A DNA stretch of 64,000 nt from Neospora caninum Liverpool (Eukaryota; Apicomplexa; Conoidasida; Eucoccidiorida; Sarcocystidae), in assembly GCF_000208865.1 (NCBI RefSeq), contig NC_018392.1:2252793-2316792 (forward strand), given 5' to 3'. Below are positions 60,281-64,000 of this stretch, in pieces. A model generated the notes under the pieces. The model did no database searches. It saw only the letters and a list, made by a program, of their open reading frames with translations, and was not told the DNA's origin. The translations under genes were made by a program, and so were the position numbers. Numbering within the stretch: the first letter of the stretch is position 1; each line of letters begins with the position of its first letter.

Positions 60281-60984
60281 TAAAATACTCATGTATCCAT
60301 ATACTTAGACTCTCGCAACAGGACAGCTTCCTACGATGCTAGGCGCTATGGATATCCGTTCTTTCGACATCGGGTGACTCCCCGCGCCACGCTGTCAGCC
60401 GATTGTCGAGTTTCCACGGCTTGAAGGCACTCTGGCTCCACCGTGAATGGAAGGGCGTATATTTTCCCGGGCGTGCGTGTCTCCGCGTTCACTCAGAACT
60501 GTTTTTGTCTTGGAGGAAACGATCGCCCTGGAGCAATCATCGCTAGCTTGGTGGAAACCATAAGAGACGTTCAGGGACTAGAAACTTTTTTCACAAGGCA
60601 GAGTTTCGCATACCCGGTTTCCGCGCGTCATCCTGGTCAGGGAAATTCCAGCTGCATGAACTTGCGCGGAAAGTGAAGACATGATGGACGGGAAACAGGA
60701 GGAGAAAATTTCCAGAGTTCGACCGCCCTCGACAGACAAAGGGGAACGGAGTGGTTGCAAATAGACGTTTTCTCGGGTGCGTTTGAACGGGTCTGGTCGA
60801 GACCGAAAGCCGGCTCACGCACATCGTCCCATCTTTGTCGTATTTTCCCTCTTTCTCTCGGGCACACTCCTCCCTTTTCCTCGCGTTCCTCTGTTGCCAT
60901 GTCTGCCGCTTCCCCTGCACAAACAATTGTCGTTCTCTTTGCTTCTGTCCTTTTCCGCGGAACGCACCGTGGTTCGCTCTAGGC
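58771..60984. other. convergent intergenic region
   Basis: Between EMC7 (+) and the WD-repeat gene (-). Two weak coding signals were noticed: a minus-strand stretch near 59260-59400, which reads as an acidic helix with A/T-rich third positions, and a plus-strand 60-residue ORF (59611-59793) with one hydrophobic segment. Neither has splice or family support, so no gene is called. A TA microsatellite lies at 60240-60277. Confidence 0.4.
60240..60277. repeat. TA microsatellite
   Basis: An uninterrupted run of about 19 TA units in the intergenic region between EMC7 and the WD-repeat gene. Confidence 0.95.
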
Positions 60985-63951
60985 CTAACGGACTGGCGGC
61001 AGAAGCCAGAGCTTGATGACCCCAGATTTGTCAACGCTCATCATCAGTTCTTCTTCGTCCAGCATCCACAGACCCACAATGCTCTCCGCATGAGCTCGCC
61101 ATATGCACACCATTCCTCCGTAGAACCCCTCATCCCTCGCTAGGACTCCGCTCCCGTCTCTGCGCCCTAACAGTCCCATCCTCTCTGTCCTTCGGGTCCC
61201 CCAGTCGCCCGCTCCCCTCTCTCCCACCCCAGAGTCTCCTTGTCCCTCTCTCAACAGTGTCTCCGCTCGATCGGCCAAGCGGGGGTGTCTCCACAGGGAG
61301 GAGAGCGCGGCGCGCCCTCGGCTGCTCTGCGCGTTTCTCCGAGGTGGGGCTCCACCTAATGCGACGAAAGAAATCAATCCACCCTTTCCCTGATTTCTCG
61401 CTTCTCCGTGGCCAATGCCGCGCGACAAGCGGGGACGCAGCAGGCTTCGCTTCTTTTCCGAGCTCGCCACGGCGAGGACACTCCCTGTGACCCACCAGGC
61501 CAAGGCGCCTACCTTGCTCCCCGCGGCAATGCACTCGAGACGCCCCAAAAGTTCTAGTCGAATTGAAGTTCCGTCACACAGCACACGCTGGGAGGGCCAT
61601 CCAATCGGCGGCCGTGACGCATCGCCTTGAGAGTTCTCTCCGTCGCTCTGCTGGCGATGCGCGGATATCGTCTGCGCCTGTGGACCTTCGGTACCGCCTC
61701 GCTCGTTGGGCTCCACGGGCCTCGAGAAGACATCGCGCTCAGGGGCTCTAGGCTCTCCTCCAGTCGGCGCTGAAGAACGCTGTGGAAGCTCCACGAAACC
61801 CCAAGCCTGAAGACAGCGCGGGCGACTGGACTGAGAAGGAGACGGAAGCGAAGACGAGAGGCGAGAGGCGCACGCAGCAGGGGAGAGACGAACAGGCGAG
61901 AGCGAAGTGCGCGGCGTTCGTTCATCGGCACCGTCACGTGGAGTGACGCACCGTGACAGGGTACGGGCGGATCCTCCAGAGGAAGGATCCAAATGATATC
62001 TCCATACGTGAATCCATCCCTCGCTCGCCGCTGTGAAGAGCAACTGCCTCTCTGGCGCGAGACACATGGCCTCGATTTTTCGACAAAACGTGAACGCTTG
62101 GTGGGCTGCCGCTTGGGCCTCTAGCGACGGAAGGCCGTAGAGACCAGAAAGCGGGGAAAGACCAGTCCTCTCCTGACTTGTGAATCGGAATTCCCCTGAA
62201 GCGTCCACACTTCGACTTTCGCCCATTTCCGGCACAGACGGAGTGTCGGGCTTCCCCCTTGCCGTGGATCCCGCGAAAGTCCCCCTGGCGACAGCCGCAA
62301 CAACCAGCCGCACACTGAAAGCCTCCTCGGCGTCCTCCCGCAGCCGCGCCTCTCCCTGTCGCTGTCGAGCAGAATTACCAGAGACCGCGGCGGACGGCAT
62401 AGAACGAGCTCGGCTGTCGGGGCCCGTGCGCGGGGTCGTCGAGGCGGCAGGATCAGAACAGGAAGGAGAGGAAGAGGCAGGAACTCGTGAACCTCCTAGA
62501 GTCGCAGAACGGCTCGGCGAGCAGAGCAGACCGAGACGGTAGACACATATGCTTCCGTCATCGCACCCGAAAAAGAGGAGCCGAAGAGCCTCATCTGCAC
62601 TCCCGACATGCGGCGCGCCATCCGCTGCGATTTCTTGGCGAAGAAGCAGCCGACCCGTTGACGCCGAGTGTACGTACACCTGACGGTCGCGAGCTGCGGA
62701 CACTAACAGCGTCACGGTCGCGTCCACCTTTTCGGGTACAGGCACCTCAACAGTCAACAGAACAGTCACACTTCCTCTGTGTGACTGGAACGCAGGGAGA
62801 GCCGGACCGGCCCCGGGGCCTCGAGCGAGAGGTTGAGTCTTGGAAGACGCAGAGTCCGCTAGTTGCCTCTTTCCAAGCGCATGCACAGCTGCGTTCGACT
62901 CTAGCGCTCTCTCGTTCTGGGTGCAGTGCGTTTCTCCTCGCCAGTCACTAGCTTCACTAGCTCTCTTTCCACATTCACTTGTCGTGCTGGACCGCAACAG
63001 GTGAGCGAATCGAGGCGATCCGCAGAGTCCATCGTCGCTGCCTGCGTGGCTTGCTCCGGTCCTGCCCGGATTGTCCCCAGGGTGTCTCTGGACAAATTGG
63101 CAAGGGGGACAGTTTGCCGCTTCCACCGGGGCTCTTGCGCCGCCTGAGACCGAGGCGGAGACAGAGGAGACAGCTGTGCGGCGGCGCGAGCGGGCCCAGG
63201 CGCCCCGCTTCCCCTCCACGTCTTCGTGGCTTCGGTGGAGCGGCTGTGGAAAGCTCGCCGACGGGAGAATTCGGAAAGGGATGCTCGAGGCCGAGAGCGA
63301 CGCCCTTGAAGAGGACCGGCCGCCGCGGCTCCAGGCTCCTCCGCAAGTCGCTGCCCTCTGCTCCCTCCGGACTTCGGGCGCTTCTTGCGGACTCCGTCCC
63401 TGTTGCTCAGAAGCGAGCGATCGCCGCCGGCGTTGCTCCATTGGGTGAGCAGCTGCTGCCGACTCGCCAAAGGCCGGACTTGCAGAAGACGACGAGGGGA
63501 GAGAAAGGGACGAGAGAGAAGACGAATCCTCAGACGAGAGAGACGCGGGAGGGAAAACTGCTCCGCACGTAATGTCGCCATTGGAGAGCCCGATAAAGAG
63601 GAGATGCAAAGAAGAAGAAAAGAAACAGCAAGACGCTCGCCCAGGAAGGTAGCCTGCACGTTCCTGCCGGAACTCGTGAAACTCACGAAGAAGACTCTGC
63701 TGTTTAGGATAGAGAAGCGACCAGGGAGACGCCGCGGCGTTTGAAGTCGAACTGGTAAGCATGGGGGATCGCGATGACCGCGTGCCCCTAGAGTCGTCGC
63801 CAGCAGCCGGTGAAGAAAAGGAAGTCGAGAGAGGGGAAGACACAGGCGGGAAGCGTGAAGAAGCTGGAGACGTCGCGGGTCCATGCTGCATGCACAGGTT
63901 GCTTGTCTCCTCGCCAACGGCGCAGTCTTTTGAGCCGCCTCTGTCCGACAT
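60985..63951 (-). CDS. WD40-repeat protein (5' end may lie outside the window)
   Basis: Open frame of 988 residues from the ATG at 63951 to TAG at 60985. The frame remains open without a stop to the right edge of the window, so more coding sequence upstream cannot be excluded. WD-type blades are visible but separated by long Ser/Arg/Gly-rich inserts. One lies near 100-130 (LHLLFIGLSNGDI), another near 400-475 (LLVSAARDRQVYVH, LLFFGCDDGSICVY), a third near 620-650 (LLFTAASEGWIHVWRYH), a fourth near 850-875, and the last ends the protein (MMSVDKSGVIKLW). At least five blades are recognisable, so a full seven-bladed propeller would need further degenerate or upstream blades. Such proteins are scaffolds; no specific complex can be named. 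The polar N-terminus and inserts are typical of coccidian orthologues of otherwise compact propellers. Confidence 0.75.
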   Translation of the reverse strand: MSDRGGSKDCAVGEETSNLCMQHGPATSPASSRFPPVSSPLSTSFSSPAAGDDSRGTRSSRSPMLTSSTSNAAASPWSLLYPKQQSLLREFHEFRQERAGYLPGRASCCFFSSSLHLLFIGLSNGDITCGAVFPPASLSSEDSSSLSSLSLPSSSSASPAFGESAAAAHPMEQRRRRSLASEQQGRSPQEAPEVRREQRAATCGGAWSRGGRSSSRASLSASSIPFRILPSASFPQPLHRSHEDVEGKRGAWARSRRRTAVSSVSASVSGGARAPVEAANCPPCQFVQRHPGDNPGRTGASHAGSDDGLCGSPRFAHLLRSSTTSECGKRASEASDWRGETHCTQNERALESNAAVHALGKRQLADSASSKTQPLARGPGAGPALPAFQSHRGSVTVLLTVEVPVPEKVDATVTLLVSAARDRQVYVHSASTGRLLLRQEIAADGAPHVGSADEALRLLFFGCDDGSICVYRLGLLCSPSRSATLGGSRVPASSSPSCSDPAASTTPRTGPDSRARSMPSAAVSGNSARQRQGEARLREDAEEAFSVRLVVAAVARGTFAGSTARGKPDTPSVPEMGESRSVDASGEFRFTSQERTGLSPLSGLYGLPSLEAQAAAHQAFTFCRKIEAMCLAPERQLLFTAASEGWIHVWRYHLDPSSGGSARTLSRCVTPRDGADERTPRTSLSPVRLSPAACASRLSSSLPSPSQSSRPRCLQAWGFVELPQRSSAPTGGEPRAPERDVFSRPVEPNERGGTEGPQAQTISAHRQQSDGENSQGDASRPPIGWPSQRVLCDGTSIRLELLGRLECIAAGSKVGALAWWVTGSVLAVASSEKKRSLLRPRLSRGIGHGEARNQGKGGLISFVALGGAPPRRNAQSSRGRAALSSLWRHPRLADRAETLLREGQGDSGVGERGAGDWGTRRTERMGLLGRRDGSGVLARDEGFYGGMVCIWRAHAESIVGLWMLDEEELMMSVDKSGVIKLWLLPPVR

Positions 63952-64000
63952 CACAGAGGGTGGTGTAGGCGCCAAGCAGGCGTTCTCGCTCCACGGCTGC

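Noticed and set aside
1..64000. CRISPR arrays, insertion sequences, rRNA genes, viral genes
   Set aside because: None seen. The only tandem repeats are TA microsatellites, one 10-bp and one 21-bp minisatellite, as expected in a coccidian nuclear genome.

Overview
The window reads as nuclear DNA of a coccidian apicomplexan, most like Toxoplasma gondii or a close relative such as Hammondia or Neospora. The evidence is indirect: genes are split by short GT-AG introns with strong pyrimidine tracts, GC is about 50 %, proteins are very long and rich in Ser, Pro, Arg and Glu, TGCATGC-type elements are frequent, and TA microsatellites sit in introns. There are no bacterial operons, RNA operons, insertion sequences or CRISPR arrays. 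The species is an inference. All exon models were spliced by hand from the sequence and have not been tested against transcripts.

Layout. 1-6.5 kb is gene-poor: a possible internal exon at 129-183 and one hypothetical gene (3024-3818) with two CxxC pairs. 6.56-15.46 kb (+) is a four-exon gene for a protein of about 2,600 residues with a coiled-coil core and an unassigned function. Convergent with it, 16.96-23.25 kb (-) is an eight-exon protein kinase, closest in my reading to the CaMKK/LKB1 style. It has DFN in place of DFG and a roughly 335-residue insertion inside the catalytic loop region. After a 3.8 kb gap, 27.09-31.83 kb (+) is gamma-glutamyl hydrolase in seven exons, with the catalytic Cys and His both present. 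33.07-45.70 kb (-) is one giant two-exon gene (about 3,980 residues, mostly disordered) whose coiled coil runs across the splice junction.

45.7-51 kb is gene-poor again, with two weak minus-strand candidates. 51.07-55.79 kb (+) is a seven-exon gene for a protein with a signal peptide and a C-terminal membrane segment, of unknown function. 56.86-57.26 kb (+) is a 105-residue twin CX9C protein, probably of the mitochondrial intermembrane space. 57.77-58.77 kb (+) is the ER membrane complex subunit EMC7. 60.98-63.95 kb and beyond (-) is a WD-repeat protein that may run off the right edge.

The genes do not form a pathway. Recognised roles are folate polyglutamate hydrolysis (GGH), membrane-protein insertion at the ER (EMC7), mitochondrial import or assembly (twin CX9C) and signalling (kinase). 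The rest are lineage-type proteins without an assignable function.
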